A stretch of 54,494 bases of DNA from Microvirga massiliensis (GTDB lineage Bacteria; Pseudomonadota; Alphaproteobacteria; Rhizobiales; Beijerinckiaceae). The DNA lies in NCBI RefSeq assembly GCF_001006805.1, contig NZ_LN811350.1, positions 464,239 through 518,732 on the forward strand, written 5' to 3'. Shown piece after piece: positions 42,564 to 50,348 of the stretch. The notes beneath the pieces were generated by a model. That model saw only the letters and a list, made by a program, of their open reading frames with translations, searched no databases and was not told where the DNA came from. Positions within the stretch are counted from its first letter, which is position 1, and every line of letters begins with the position of its first letter. The position numbers and the translations under genes are program-made.

Positions 42564-43343
42564 ATGATCCTGACCCGTCGCCCCGTGGTTCCACAGACGG
42601 CCGTGCAGAGGATCCAGGCAATGATCCTGAGCGGTGAAATTCCGCTGGGAACCCGCCTGCCGTCCGAGCGACAACTTGCCAACCAGCTTTCAGTCAGCCG
42701 CGCCTCGCTTCGGGAAGCGATGTCGGTTCTCGAGACTCTCGGCCTTGTCCGTATTGAGCACGGGCGCGGAACCTTCGTCTGCGAAGTCCTGCCCGGCACC
42801 GGAACGGCAGTGCCGCTGCCGGACTGGAGGTTCAGCAAGCTGTACTCGCTAGAGGAAGTGTATCAATTGCGTCATTTGGCCGAGGGATATGCTGCTCGGC
42901 TCGCTGCGATGGCGATTGCAGAAGAAGAAATTGCGAAACTAAAGTTGGTTGTTCGGCAGCATAAGGAAGCAACGCGAACGCTTGACTTTGTCGCGTCATC
43001 GCAGTTCGACTTTGAGCTGCATCACCGGATTATGTTGCTGTCGAAGAACCGAATCCTGGCTGACCTTCATGAGAATTACCGGACGATTTTCCTCGAAAGC
43101 CAACGCCTCCCTGTGGCGCGACACGAGCGAGTCTGGGAAACCGTCGACGAACACGAAAAGCTCGTTCAGGCCATTAGCCGGCGTGATCCGGAGGGGGCCG
43201 AGTACTACATGCGGCTCCACATTGCGCGTACTGCCGACCGCGCCGGCATCGCGCTGAGCGACACGCCGAGGTCGGCTGGGCGCCAAGCCAAAGACTGCTC
43301 CCATGCCCCGTCAGGTTGCGCGAACACCGAGGGCATTAGATGA
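42564..43343 (+). CDS. FadR-subfamily GntR transcriptional regulator
   Basis: The 259-residue protein has an N-terminal GntR winged helix: AVQRIQAMILSGEIPLGTRL, then LPSERQLANQLSVSRASLREAM as the recognition part and RIEHGRGTFV as the wing. The C-terminal FCD domain has the metal/ligand-binding pattern with Asp and His residues (DFELHHRIMLLSKN, DEHEKLVQAI, MRLHIARTADRAG). Such regulators usually repress the adjacent transport or degradation genes and respond to an organic acid. The divergent ABC operon and the asparaginase remnant that overlaps its stop codon (ATGA) are the likely targets. Confidence 0.9.
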   Translation: MILTRRPVVPQTAVQRIQAMILSGEIPLGTRLPSERQLANQLSVSRASLREAMSVLETLGLVRIEHGRGTFVCEVLPGTGTAVPLPDWRFSKLYSLEEVYQLRHLAEGYAARLAAMAIAEEEIAKLKLVVRQHKEATRTLDFVASSQFDFELHHRIMLLSKNRILADLHENYRTIFLESQRLPVARHERVWETVDEHEKLVQAISRRDPEGAEYYMRLHIARTADRAGIALSDTPRSAGRQAKDCSHAPSGCANTEGIR

Positions 43344-43471
43344 GAAAAGTCGTTCTCGTAACCACCGGCGGGACTATCGCATCGCGCATGGACAAGACGC
43401 AGGACTACGTCGCGGCACGGCTACCGTTGCCGAGCTTGCCGGCTGAACGAAATACAGAACAGGACGGTTGA
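43340..43471 (+). pseudogene. Remnant of an L-asparaginase gene
   Basis: A 43-codon frame starts with MRKVVLVTTGGTIASRMDK, the N-terminal strand and active-site loop (TGGTIAS with the nucleophilic Thr) of bacterial L-asparaginases. After about 25 residues the similarity stops and the frame ends at TGA 43469-43471; the family needs about 320 residues. The ATG overlaps the regulator stop codon as ATGA, so it was once the second gene of that operon. A terminator overlaps its end. It looks like a large internal or 3' deletion. Confidence 0.7.
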
Positions 43472-43485
43472 ATGAACCGTTTTTT
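43464..43485 (+). terminator. Intrinsic terminator after the asparaginase remnant
   Basis: ACGGTT pairs perfectly with AACCGT around a five-base loop and is followed by a run of six T. This is the clearest Rho-independent terminator in the window. It ends 26 bases before the deacetylase start, so that gene needs its own start of transcription or readthrough. Confidence 0.75.
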
Positions 43486-43511
43486 GATCCCCGGCAGTGG
43501 AGGAGGGAAAG

Positions 43512-44393
43512 ATGGCGAAAGAGATCTTGTGTGGATTTGGCGTCGACGTCGATGCCGTAGCGGGTTGGCTCGGCTCCTATGGCGGTGAGGATTCGCCCGA
43601 CGATATTTCACGCGGCCTCTTCGCGGGCGAGGTCGGCAGCCCGCGGCTCGTGAAGCTTTTCGAGCGCTGGGGCATCAAGACCACCTGGTTCATCCCCGGT
43701 CATTCGGTCGAGACCTTTCCGGAGCAGATGAGGCAGGTCGCCGAGGCCGGGCACGAAATCGGAATGCACGGCTACAGCCACGAGAATCCGATCGCGATGA
43801 CGCCGGAGCAGGAGGAGAAGGTTCTCGACAAGGCCATCGAGCTCATCACCAAGCTGCAGGGAAAGCCGCCGACCGGCTACGTGGCGCCGTGGTGGGAGTT
43901 CAGCCCGGTCACGAACGAGTTGCTGCTCAAGAAGGGGATCAAATACGATCACAGCCTGATGCACCACGATTTCCAGCCCTATTACGTCCGGGTCGGGGAT
44001 AAGTGGACGAAGATCGACTATTCGAAGCAGCCGGAAGCCTGGATGAAGCCGCTGGTGCGCGGCCAGGAGACGGATCTCATCGAAATCCCGGCGAGCTGGC
44101 ATCTCGACGACCTGCCGCCGATGATGTTCATCAAGAAGTCTCCGAACAGTCACGGCTTCGTCAATCCGCACGATATCGAGCAGATGTGGCGCGATCAGTT
44201 CGATTGGGTCTATCGCGAATATGATTACGCCGTTTTCCCGATCACGATCCATCCGGACGTCTCGGGGCGGCCGCACGTGCTGATGATGCTGGAGCGGCTC
44301 TACAGTCATATGATCCGCCATCCCGGCGTGCGTTTCTGCACGATGAACGAGATGGCGGACGATTTCGCGCGGCGTAGCCCGCGGAAGAAGTAG
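43512..44393 (+). CDS. Polysaccharide-deacetylase-fold hydrolase of the HpPgdA type
   Basis: The 293-residue protein closely follows the Helicobacter pylori HP0310/PgdA sequence type: [19 protein letters not shown] near residue 11, [35 protein letters not shown], and the metal motif HGYSHENP (His x3 His) near residue 88, with [18 protein letters not shown] and [13 protein letters not shown] near residue 250. These NodB-fold enzymes use a metal bound by Asp and two His. Although named peptidoglycan deacetylases, relatives act on cyclic imides or allantoin, and there is no signal peptide here, so a cytoplasmic amide hydrolase is plausible. AGGAGGG lies just before ATG 43512. It is the first of three genes with a CobW GTPase. 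Confidence 0.88.
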   Translation: MAKEILCGFGVDVDAVAGWLGSYGGEDSPDDISRGLFAGEVGSPRLVKLFERWGIKTTWFIPGHSVETFPEQMRQVAEAGHEIGMHGYSHENPIAMTPEQEEKVLDKAIELITKLQGKPPTGYVAPWWEFSPVTNELLLKKGIKYDHSLMHHDFQPYYVRVGDKWTKIDYSKQPEAWMKPLVRGQETDLIEIPASWHLDDLPPMMFIKKSPNSHGFVNPHDIEQMWRDQFDWVYREYDYAVFPITIHPDVSGRPHVLMMLERLYSHMIRHPGVRFCTMNEMADDFARRSPRKK

Positions 44394-44443
44394 CATGGTT
44401 TGCCAGCGCTCCGACGCGCTGGCTGCTCCAGGAGTGACGATCG

Positions 44444-44758
44444 ATGTGCGGCTTGTGTGGAATGCTCGGTGTCGCGCATTGGGCCGACGGCCCTGGTGCG
44501 GCAAGTCCGACGCCTCGGCAGGCGCGGCTTCGCCGCGCCGCGCTCCTGAACGATGTCCTGTCGCTGTATCGTGTGCGCGTCGATGACTGGCACGGCACCG
44601 CGATCGCGGTTTGCGGGCCGACGGGCCGGACGGAACTGGCAAGCACGCTATCCGATCTCTGGCCGAAGGCGGAGACCGTAGCGGGGCGGGCGCTCGATCC
44701 GCTCGACCCCGGGCTCCTCGCCCATCTCGACGAGATCGCCCAAGGGAGAGGCCGATGA
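44444..44758 (+). CDS. Small MCGLCG protein of unknown function
   Basis: The 104-residue protein begins MCGLCGMLG, which resembles the N-terminus of class II glutamine amidotransferases, where Cys2 becomes the nucleophile after Met removal. The rest is far too short for that domain (about 200 residues) and lacks its later motifs; it contains WHGTAIAVCGPTGRTELAST and a third Cys. CAGGAG lies eight bases before the ATG, and its stop overlaps the CobW start as ATGA. It could be a metal-binding or carrier partner of the deacetylase. I know of no described function. Confidence 0.7.
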   Translation: MCGLCGMLGVAHWADGPGAASPTPRQARLRRAALLNDVLSLYRVRVDDWHGTAIAVCGPTGRTELASTLSDLWPKAETVAGRALDPLDPGLLAHLDEIAQGRGR

Positions 44759-45795
44759 CGGATTCTCTGCCCGTCAACGTCCTCACGGGCTTCCTCGGCA
44801 GCGGCAAGACAACCGTCCTGAAGCGATTGCTCGCGTCGCCGGCTTTGGCCGATACGGCGGTGCTCATCAACGAGTTCGGTGAGGTCGGGCTCGATCACCT
44901 GCTCGTCGAAACAGTGGATGAGGATATCGTGCTCCTGCAGTCCGGCTGCATCTGCTGCACGATCCGGGGAGATCTCTCGAAGGCGATTCTCGATCTCTAT
45001 TCGCGGCGCGAGCGCGGTCAGGTGCCACCTTTCATGCGGCTCGCGATTGAGACGACGGGGCTTGCCGACCCGACGCCGATTCTGTCGACGGTGCTGCACG
45101 ATCCGGTCCTGCAGCATCATTTTCATCTCGGAAACGTCATCACCACCGTCGACGGAGTAAATGGACTTGCCAATCTGGAGGAGCATCCGGAGACGCTGAA
45201 ACAGGCCGCCGTCGCCGATCGCCTCGTCATCACGAAATCCGACCTCGCCGGCGAGACGATGATCACTGCGTTGCACCATGCGCTGCACCGCCTCAATCCG
45301 GCAGCACCCATTCTCCGCGCTGTGGAGGGCGACGTAGACCCCGACCTGGTGCTCGGCCGGGAGGCCTGGGACGAGAGGACCCGCAGTGCCGAGGTGCGGA
45401 ACTGGCTCGAGGCGGAGCGCCACGCATCACACGAGCACGCGCATGATCATGCCCCGGACAGAAGCCGGCACGCGCGCGACATCCGCGCATTCTGTCTGAC
45501 GCTGGACCGGCCGATCGAGTGGGCGGCCTTCGGAATCTGGCTTACGCTTCTCCTCCACCGGCACGGCAGCGACATCCTCCGCATTAAGGGAATTCTGAAC
45601 ATCGCCGATTCCGCCGCTCCGGTCGTGGTCCAGTGCGTTCAGCATCTGGTTCACAATCCGGCCCATCTGGATGCTTGGCCCTTCGAGGACCGGCAGTCCC
45701 GCCTCGTCTTCATCGTCCGCGGGCTCGATGAGGCGGTCATTCGCGGATCTCTGGAGCGCTTTCAGGCGCTGGGGGCCAGTCCGGGACTGCGCTGA
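44755..45795 (+). CDS. CobW/COG0523 family GTPase, probable metallochaperone
   Basis: The 346-residue protein has the G3E P-loop (GFLGSGKTT, residues 12-20), NEFGEVGLDH, the metal-binding CxCC motif (SGCICCTIRGDL near residue 64), a base-recognition segment ITKSDLAG and the His-rich stretch HASHEHAHDHAPDRSRH. A CobW C-terminal domain follows (RAFCLTLDRPIEWAAFGIW). COG0523 proteins deliver zinc, cobalt, iron or manganese to client enzymes. Here the obvious client is the deacetylase two genes upstream. The start overlaps the preceding stop codon. Confidence 0.92.
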   Translation: MTDSLPVNVLTGFLGSGKTTVLKRLLASPALADTAVLINEFGEVGLDHLLVETVDEDIVLLQSGCICCTIRGDLSKAILDLYSRRERGQVPPFMRLAIETTGLADPTPILSTVLHDPVLQHHFHLGNVITTVDGVNGLANLEEHPETLKQAAVADRLVITKSDLAGETMITALHHALHRLNPAAPILRAVEGDVDPDLVLGREAWDERTRSAEVRNWLEAERHASHEHAHDHAPDRSRHARDIRAFCLTLDRPIEWAAFGIWLTLLLHRHGSDILRIKGILNIADSAAPVVVQCVQHLVHNPAHLDAWPFEDRQSRLVFIVRGLDEAVIRGSLERFQALGASPGLR

Positions 45796-45835
45796 TTCCG
45801 ATCGGCCGGGCGGCCATGGCTCCCGGCGGAATGTC

Positions 45836-46051
45836 CTAAAAGGAGGATGGTGGAAAGCGCCGTGCGACGCTTTCGGTCAGTCTCGCAATGACGATCGTGG
45901 GAATTGCCACGAGGAGAGAAAAGAGCGTGAAGGCGCTGGCCCAGAGGACGATGCGCGAATCTCCTGTCGGCCAGGGCAGAAGATCGCGGATCGATCCCTC
46001 GAGGACTGGCACCTGCTCCCAGACCTGCCTGAGTTCATCCATTATCGACAT
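45836..46051 (-). CDS. Small membrane protein
   Basis: The 71-residue product has a soluble N-terminal helix (MDELRQVWEQVPVLEGSIRDLLP) and one membrane segment (IVLWASAFTLFSLLVAIPTIVIARL) followed by a basic end. GGAG lies about eight bases before the ATG. It is convergent with the CobW gene. Family and function are unknown. Confidence 0.6.
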   Translation of the reverse strand: MSIMDELRQVWEQVPVLEGSIRDLLPWPTGDSRIVLWASAFTLFSLLVAIPTIVIARLTESVARRFPPSSF

Positions 46052-46145
46052 TTCGAATCTCCGGCACTTTCGGGATCAGCGCCATATCCCGAATGACCCG
46101 TTCCGTTTGTGAGGCAATTCACGTCGGGGTAGGGACTGCGACGAC

Positions 46146-46190
46146 GTCACGCCTCGTGGAAGGAAGGTCATCGCATCGATGAGGCGTGAC
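46146..46190. repeat. 10-bp inverted repeat with 25-base spacer
   Basis: GTCACGCCTC (46146-46155) and GAGGCGTGAC (46181-46190) are perfect complements. The role is unknown; it lies between a small leftward gene and a small rightward gene. Confidence 0.55.
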
Positions 46191-46298
46191 ACGGGAAAGG
46201 AGAAAATAATGTTTCTCATTCCGTTCAATTCTCATGATACACCTATTCCTCTTCGCGATTGCGCGCCGCAGGCGAAGTGATTCATGCTGAGCCGATGG

Positions 46299-46389
46299 CC
46301 TGGATTGCTTAACTTCGTCCGCAATGACGAAGAAGCCACAAACTCTGGACCCACTCCCGTCATTACGAACGAAGGCGAAGCCCTCCAGG
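46299..46389. repeat. REP-like element, copy B
   Basis: Two half-units occur in the order CCTGGATTGC...GCAATGACG then CGTCATTACGAACGAAGG...CCAGG. They complement each other and match the half-units at 19588-19663, but their order is reversed: here the CGTCATT ends face inward. Confidence 0.65.
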
Positions 46390-46542
46390 GCCACGCGCGC
46401 ACCTTGAGAGTTTCGCTCCACCCACAACGACGGGAGATGGTCTGCTGAGGGGCCCGTCCTCCCGTAACGGCAGATGTGTGCTCTGACGCACGTAACTCTC
46501 GCCGGTTTCGGCCCATGAATGGGCAAGGGAGAGGAGGCGGCG

Positions 46543-46734
46543 ATGCTTGCCCGGTGGCACGATTCACGTCACGGCTATGGTGCCTGCAACGACAACGGAC
46601 GGGTTCCCGGCACGAGAGAGGGCGCGAGGCCCGGTCGCGGCATTCTCGCAATGGCGAGCCAGTGCGCTGGGCCGATCGTGCTGACCTATGTCGCCGCCAA
46701 TGTCCTGATCATCTCGAAGCAGCTGGTGAACTGA
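46543..46734 (+). CDS. Possible small protein
   Basis: A 63-residue frame begins MLARWHDSRHGYGACNDNG and ends with a short hydrophobic segment (CAGPIVLTYVAANVLIISKQLVN). GAGGAGG lies six bases before the ATG, which is the main support. It converges with the MFS gene. No family is recognised. Confidence 0.45.
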   Translation: MLARWHDSRHGYGACNDNGRVPGTREGARPGRGILAMASQCAGPIVLTYVAANVLIISKQLVN

Positions 46735-46790
46735 CCGGGCCCTGTTGCCGCTCCGACAGCCTCGGTGCTCCGGCCCGCCTCACATCGAGA

Positions 46791-48416
46791 TCAATGCTCA
46801 TCGGCATGCCGCGCGAGCGGGAGCTGCGTGACCGGAAGCGAACCGGTCTGGCGCTCGATCGAGCGGTGAACCCGGGGTGGCTCCGGTCCGCGGTGGAGCG
46901 CCCGGAGACGCTCGCCGATCCTCGCATCGGCCTGCGTGATCCGCTGATTGTGCCGGACGTAGTCGAGCCATGTCGGCGTGTCGTAGCGTTCGACCCATAG
47001 CTCCGGTGTCGACAGGTCGCGGAGCAGCCGCCAGTGGCGCGCTCCGTCGCGACGGCGGATGCGGCGGCGCTCGGCCATCACGGTCAGGAACTCGACCTCG
47101 TCCTCCCGGGCGATGAGGTATTCGATCGTGATCACGATGGGACCGCTGCGGGGCTGGATGTCGAGCGCGATTTTCGGCTCGGTCCACCGTCTGAGCGGCT
47201 CGAGGCTGGTCTCGTCGAGATTCGGCAGCGCGAGGAACAGGCCGATTGCAACCCCGACCAGGTGAGCCGCGGCCGAGACGAGTAGCGCATCCCCGGCGCC
47301 GACTTCCTCCGCGAGCAGGCCCCAGATCCAGCTCCCGAGAGCCATGCCGCCGAAGGCTGCGGTCTGGTAGAGGGCGAGGGCGCGGCCGACCACCCAGCGC
47401 GGCGCAGAGAGCTGGACGGTCACGTTGAACGTCGACAGGGCCAGCACCCAGCAGGCCCCTCCCAGTGCCATAGCGGCCATCGTGACGGGCGTGCTGGAGC
47501 TCAGCGCCGTCGCTACCGCGCAGAGGCCGAAGCCGACGAACCCGAGGCGCACCAGCGCCTCGACGGCGAGCGTTTGACGCAAGCGGTTGATCACCAATGC
47601 ACTGCCGACGGCACCCGCCCCGAAGGCGCCGAGCAGTAGACCGAACGTCACCGGCCCGCCTCGCACGAGATCTCGCGCGACGAGAGGCATCAGGGCTTGA
47701 ATGGCGCTCGCCGCGAAACCGAACACGAAGCTCCGCAACAGGACGTTTCTAATCGTCGGAGACATCGCGACGTAGCGGATGCCCGCGCCCATCGCGATGC
47801 GGAGAGTCTCGGGCGGCAGCGTCCGAGGCGCCCGCTCGGGCCTCCACCGGGCGAGTACGATGATCAGCGCGATATAGCTGACGGAGTTCACCGCAAAGGC
47901 TGCGGCGGCGCCGGCCGCCGCGACGATGAATCCGCCGATGGCCGGTCCGACGCTCCTCGCGATGTTGAAGCCCATGCTGTTGAGGGTGACCGCCCCTGCC
48001 AAATCCGAACGGGGCACCATCTCACCGACGGAGGATTGCCAGGCCGGGCCGTTCAGGGCCGTTCCGCAACCGATCAGGAACGTGAAGGTTAGAAGCAGCC
48101 ATGGCGTGATCAGGCCGAGATAGGTGCACACCGTCAGCGCCACCGAAACGACCAGCATGAAGAGCTGAGCCACCACCATCACGTGGCGCCGGTCGTAATT
48201 GTCCGCGATCGCGCCGGCCGCGAGCGAGAAGAGCATGATCGGCAACGTCGTCGAGGCCTGAACCAGGGCGACCAGATCCGCCGAGGCGATGGACGTCATC
48301 ATCCACGAGGCGCCCACCACCTGAATCAATCCGCCGAAGTTGGAGGCGAGCGTTGCGAACCAGACCGCACGGAAGATGCCATGCCGGAAGGGAGCCAATG
48401 GCGACGTGCTGGTCAT
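46791..48416 (-). CDS. MFS exporter with C-terminal ABM-like extension
   Basis: The 541-residue protein has about eleven to twelve membrane segments in the first 410 residues, with a loop 2 motif GAIADNYDRRHV and the EntS/MFS_3-like LNGPAWQSSVGEMVPRSDLAGAVTLNSMGFNIARSVGPAIGG, quoted as landmarks. The last 130 residues are soluble (GPIVITIEYLIAREDEVEFLTVMAERRRIRRRDGARHWRLLRDL) and look like a dimeric alpha-beta barrel such as an antibiotic-biosynthesis-monooxygenase-type domain. MFS_3 proteins export siderophores or drugs. The fused tail may sense or bind the substrate. The start is ATG 48416. Confidence 0.87.
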   Translation of the reverse strand: MTSTSPLAPFRHGIFRAVWFATLASNFGGLIQVVGASWMMTSIASADLVALVQASTTLPIMLFSLAAGAIADNYDRRHVMVVAQLFMLVVSVALTVCTYLGLITPWLLLTFTFLIGCGTALNGPAWQSSVGEMVPRSDLAGAVTLNSMGFNIARSVGPAIGGFIVAAAGAAAAFAVNSVSYIALIIVLARWRPERAPRTLPPETLRIAMGAGIRYVAMSPTIRNVLLRSFVFGFAASAIQALMPLVARDLVRGGPVTFGLLLGAFGAGAVGSALVINRLRQTLAVEALVRLGFVGFGLCAVATALSSSTPVTMAAMALGGACWVLALSTFNVTVQLSAPRWVVGRALALYQTAAFGGMALGSWIWGLLAEEVGAGDALLVSAAAHLVGVAIGLFLALPNLDETSLEPLRRWTEPKIALDIQPRSGPIVITIEYLIAREDEVEFLTVMAERRRIRRRDGARHWRLLRDLSTPELWVERYDTPTWLDYVRHNQRITQADARIGERLRALHRGPEPPRVHRSIERQTGSLPVTQLPLARHADEH

Positions 48417-49049
48417 GGGTCAGGTTCAACTGCGGGCCGCAGCCTCGAAAGAGAAGGGTCAGTGGTGAATGCACAAGCTATGGTCGGAGGTGGGCCGAGC
48501 GTCACCGCCAAGGAGCGACGAAGGCCAACCTAGCGCGCTTTTACGTCGAGGACAGCACTTCGAGAATGGGTGTACAATTGCGGAAAGCGCGGTGGTGCCC
48601 CCTCACCTGGCTGCGCAGCCGACCTCTCCCGTCAAGGGAGGTGATGTGCGCAGCCTTGGCTTCGCCTCTCCCTCGATGAGCGAAACGTCCGAGTCAGGGT
48701 GGCGGCGCCGACGTCGAGAGTGGCGTGAAGCCGGTGACTTCCGCAGGCACATTGCAATCGGCAAGCGAGAATGCGGCGTTCGTTGCGATGCCGTGAGCAA
48801 AACGATGACTACGTAATCGCAAAGCGCTCCACGTTCCGCTTAGGTCCTACGCCAAGAAAATCCCGACTTCGATTCCGGAATGGGGGAGTTCCGCATCGGC
48901 TTCGTCTCGACTGATCGCTCAACTCGAACATGCATGCTGGAACCCGTTGGCCGGATGTGAAGTTCTTCAAGAAGCCAGCGTTGTCCGGGCGTGATTCACG
49001 GCGGCCTGCTCTGGACTAGACTTGTGAGGGACGCCATTGGCGTTGTGAC
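48417..49049. other. Long intergenic region, repeat-rich
   Basis: About 630 bases between divergent genes. It contains GGCTGCGCAGCC and a CCTCTCCC-GTCAA-GGGAGG hairpin around 48601-48640 of the type widely repeated in rhizobial genomes. Several overlapping frames exist, but none shows a ribosome binding site or recognisable product. Confidence 0.4.
48611..48648. repeat. Hairpin repeat of the CCTCTCCC/GGGAGG type
   Basis: A CTGCGCAG palindrome and a CCTCCC-like stem (ACCTCTCCC with GGGAGGT) lie next to each other. The stem resembles the longer hairpin at 30041-30086. It is probably a dispersed repeat. Confidence 0.4.
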
Positions 49050-49424
49050 ATGCTTTGGGTTGCGCTTCTCCTAGCCGCCTCGGCTGGAATCGGCGGATAT
49101 GCCAGTTACACTGCGCGGCAGGCCGAGATACCCCACCTCCAGCATCGGCCCGGGACACCGATCGAAGTCGTCCAGAAATGCTGGCAGGTCGCCCTCACGG
49201 CGGCCAGGGCCCATGCCGCCGACCTGAACGTGGAACTGATCCGGGTGGAGGCCACGAGCGCCGGCCCGATGCGACGGACCGGAAGAGGCCAAGTGGCCCC
49301 GATCGAGGTCGGCGTCGTCTATACGACGCCAAAGGGGCGCGAAGTCCGTCAGGGTGACATCGACTGCCGCATCGACCGGCGTGGGCGTGCCACGATCACG
49401 GATGCTGCAGTTGCAGCACGCTAG
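49050..49424 (+). CDS. Secreted or anchored protein of unknown function
   Basis: The 124-residue protein has an N-terminal hydrophobic segment (MLWVALLLAASAGIGGYASYTA) and a mature part of about 100 residues with beta character (VELIRVEATSAGPMRR; PIEVGVVYTTPKGREVRQGDIDC), and two Cys. It is convergent with, and its end overlaps, the coiled-coil gene by 29 bases. No family is recognised. Confidence 0.65.
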   Translation: MLWVALLLAASAGIGGYASYTARQAEIPHLQHRPGTPIEVVQKCWQVALTAARAHAADLNVELIRVEATSAGPMRRTGRGQVAPIEVGVVYTTPKGREVRQGDIDCRIDRRGRATITDAAVAAR

Positions 49425-49932
49425 GAAGAGTTGGGGCGGGAGCATCTGAAGCACGCCGCACCGGATGAGTGTTCTCCGGACGCATGGTCTCGCGCTTGGA
49501 CACAGCCAATCTCACCTTGCGGCGAGGTGGTGCTCCCGCTGCAGGCGCCGGATGGGCGGCGTGCCTTGGGGCTACATCCTTCGGCGATGCATCATCGGCC
49601 TGTCCGGCCTCTGGCTGTCTGGCAGCCTCTTCCTTGCTCACAGCGAGGCCGGCCTCCTGCGCCTCCGGTTTGGGCGACGCGGCCTGCTGTTTCAGGCGGG
49701 CGAGTTCAGCCTCGGCCTGATCCCGGGCTTTAGTCATCGCTTCCAGCTCGGCGCGTAGGGAAGCTACTTCGCGACGCGTCTGCACGAGCTCCTCAAACAG
49801 GTTCTGCCGGACCCGGTCGAGCCGGGCGATTTCCTCCTCGGGTGATGCATCGGCCAGGGAAAGCCAACCGATTCCCAACCCGAACGCGGCGACTGCTGCA
49901 ATGGTTGTGGTCTTCAGCATGTATCTGCCCAT
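49396..49932 (-). CDS. Membrane-anchored coiled-coil protein
   Basis: The 178-residue product has a hydrophobic N-terminal segment (IAAVAAFGLGIGWLSLADA) followed by a long coiled coil (EEEIARLDRVRQNLFEELVQTRREVASLRAELEAM, then DQAEAELARLKQQAA). The C-terminal part is rich in Pro, Ala and basic residues and probably disordered. Starts at 49932 or 49920 are both possible; the frame upstream to 50106 is less likely. Its last 29 bases overlap the end of the convergent gene. It may be a periplasmic spacer or scaffold. Confidence 0.65.
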   Translation of the reverse strand: MGRYMLKTTTIAAVAAFGLGIGWLSLADASPEEEIARLDRVRQNLFEELVQTRREVASLRAELEAMTKARDQAEAELARLKQQAASPKPEAQEAGLAVSKEEAARQPEAGQADDASPKDVAPRHAAHPAPAAGAPPRRKVRLAVSKRETMRPENTHPVRRASDAPAPTLPSVLQLQHP

Positions 49933-50348
49933 GACGAAATGATCTTCGTTGCGGATCCATGGTTCGTCGACCCGGAGCTGAATCCGGCTGCCCCTCCGGG
50001 GTCGAAGCAGACAACAAAGGCAATTCCTCAGAAATGCTCCCGTGCCCTGCAGCACGCAGCCTGAGGTAAGTACTCGCCTGCTTGACGTGGAGCTTTCAAC
50101 ATCCATTACGTAACGTCAATAGGAGTATCATGTTTGTCGATTGTTGAAGAAGGCTAACGTAAGGAAGTCCGTTCTCGTTATATTGCTGAGTCTATGCTTG
50201 ACGTGCCTTACCGTCTGTTCTGATAAGGACAAGCTTATACGTTCGGTATGGCATCGCAGAGCCATCCGCCCCGATCTTCCGCTCAACCGAGTTCCAGTCT
50301 ATCGGATCCGCTCTACCTGGGGCTGCGACAGGAATAGGAGCAGGCTCC
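49933..50348. other. Divergent intergenic region, AT-rich in the middle
   Basis: About 415 bases. The section 50100-50260 is much more AT-rich than its surroundings and includes a TTACGTAA palindrome near 50106. A frame starting at TTG 50141 encodes a signal-peptide-like stretch but then runs into another gene in the wrong frame. It probably holds promoters for both flanking genes. Confidence 0.4.

Larger units (their letters stand above)
46052..46542. other. Intergenic region with inverted repeat and REP-like element
   Basis: About 490 bases without a convincing gene. It holds a perfect inverted repeat at 46146-46190 and a REP-like element at 46299-46389. AT-rich bases near 46200-46250 may be part of a promoter. 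Confidence 0.45.

Noticed and set aside
43608..44870. Minus-strand frame opposite the deacetylase operon
   Set aside because: Spans three well-supported plus-strand genes and shows no motif.
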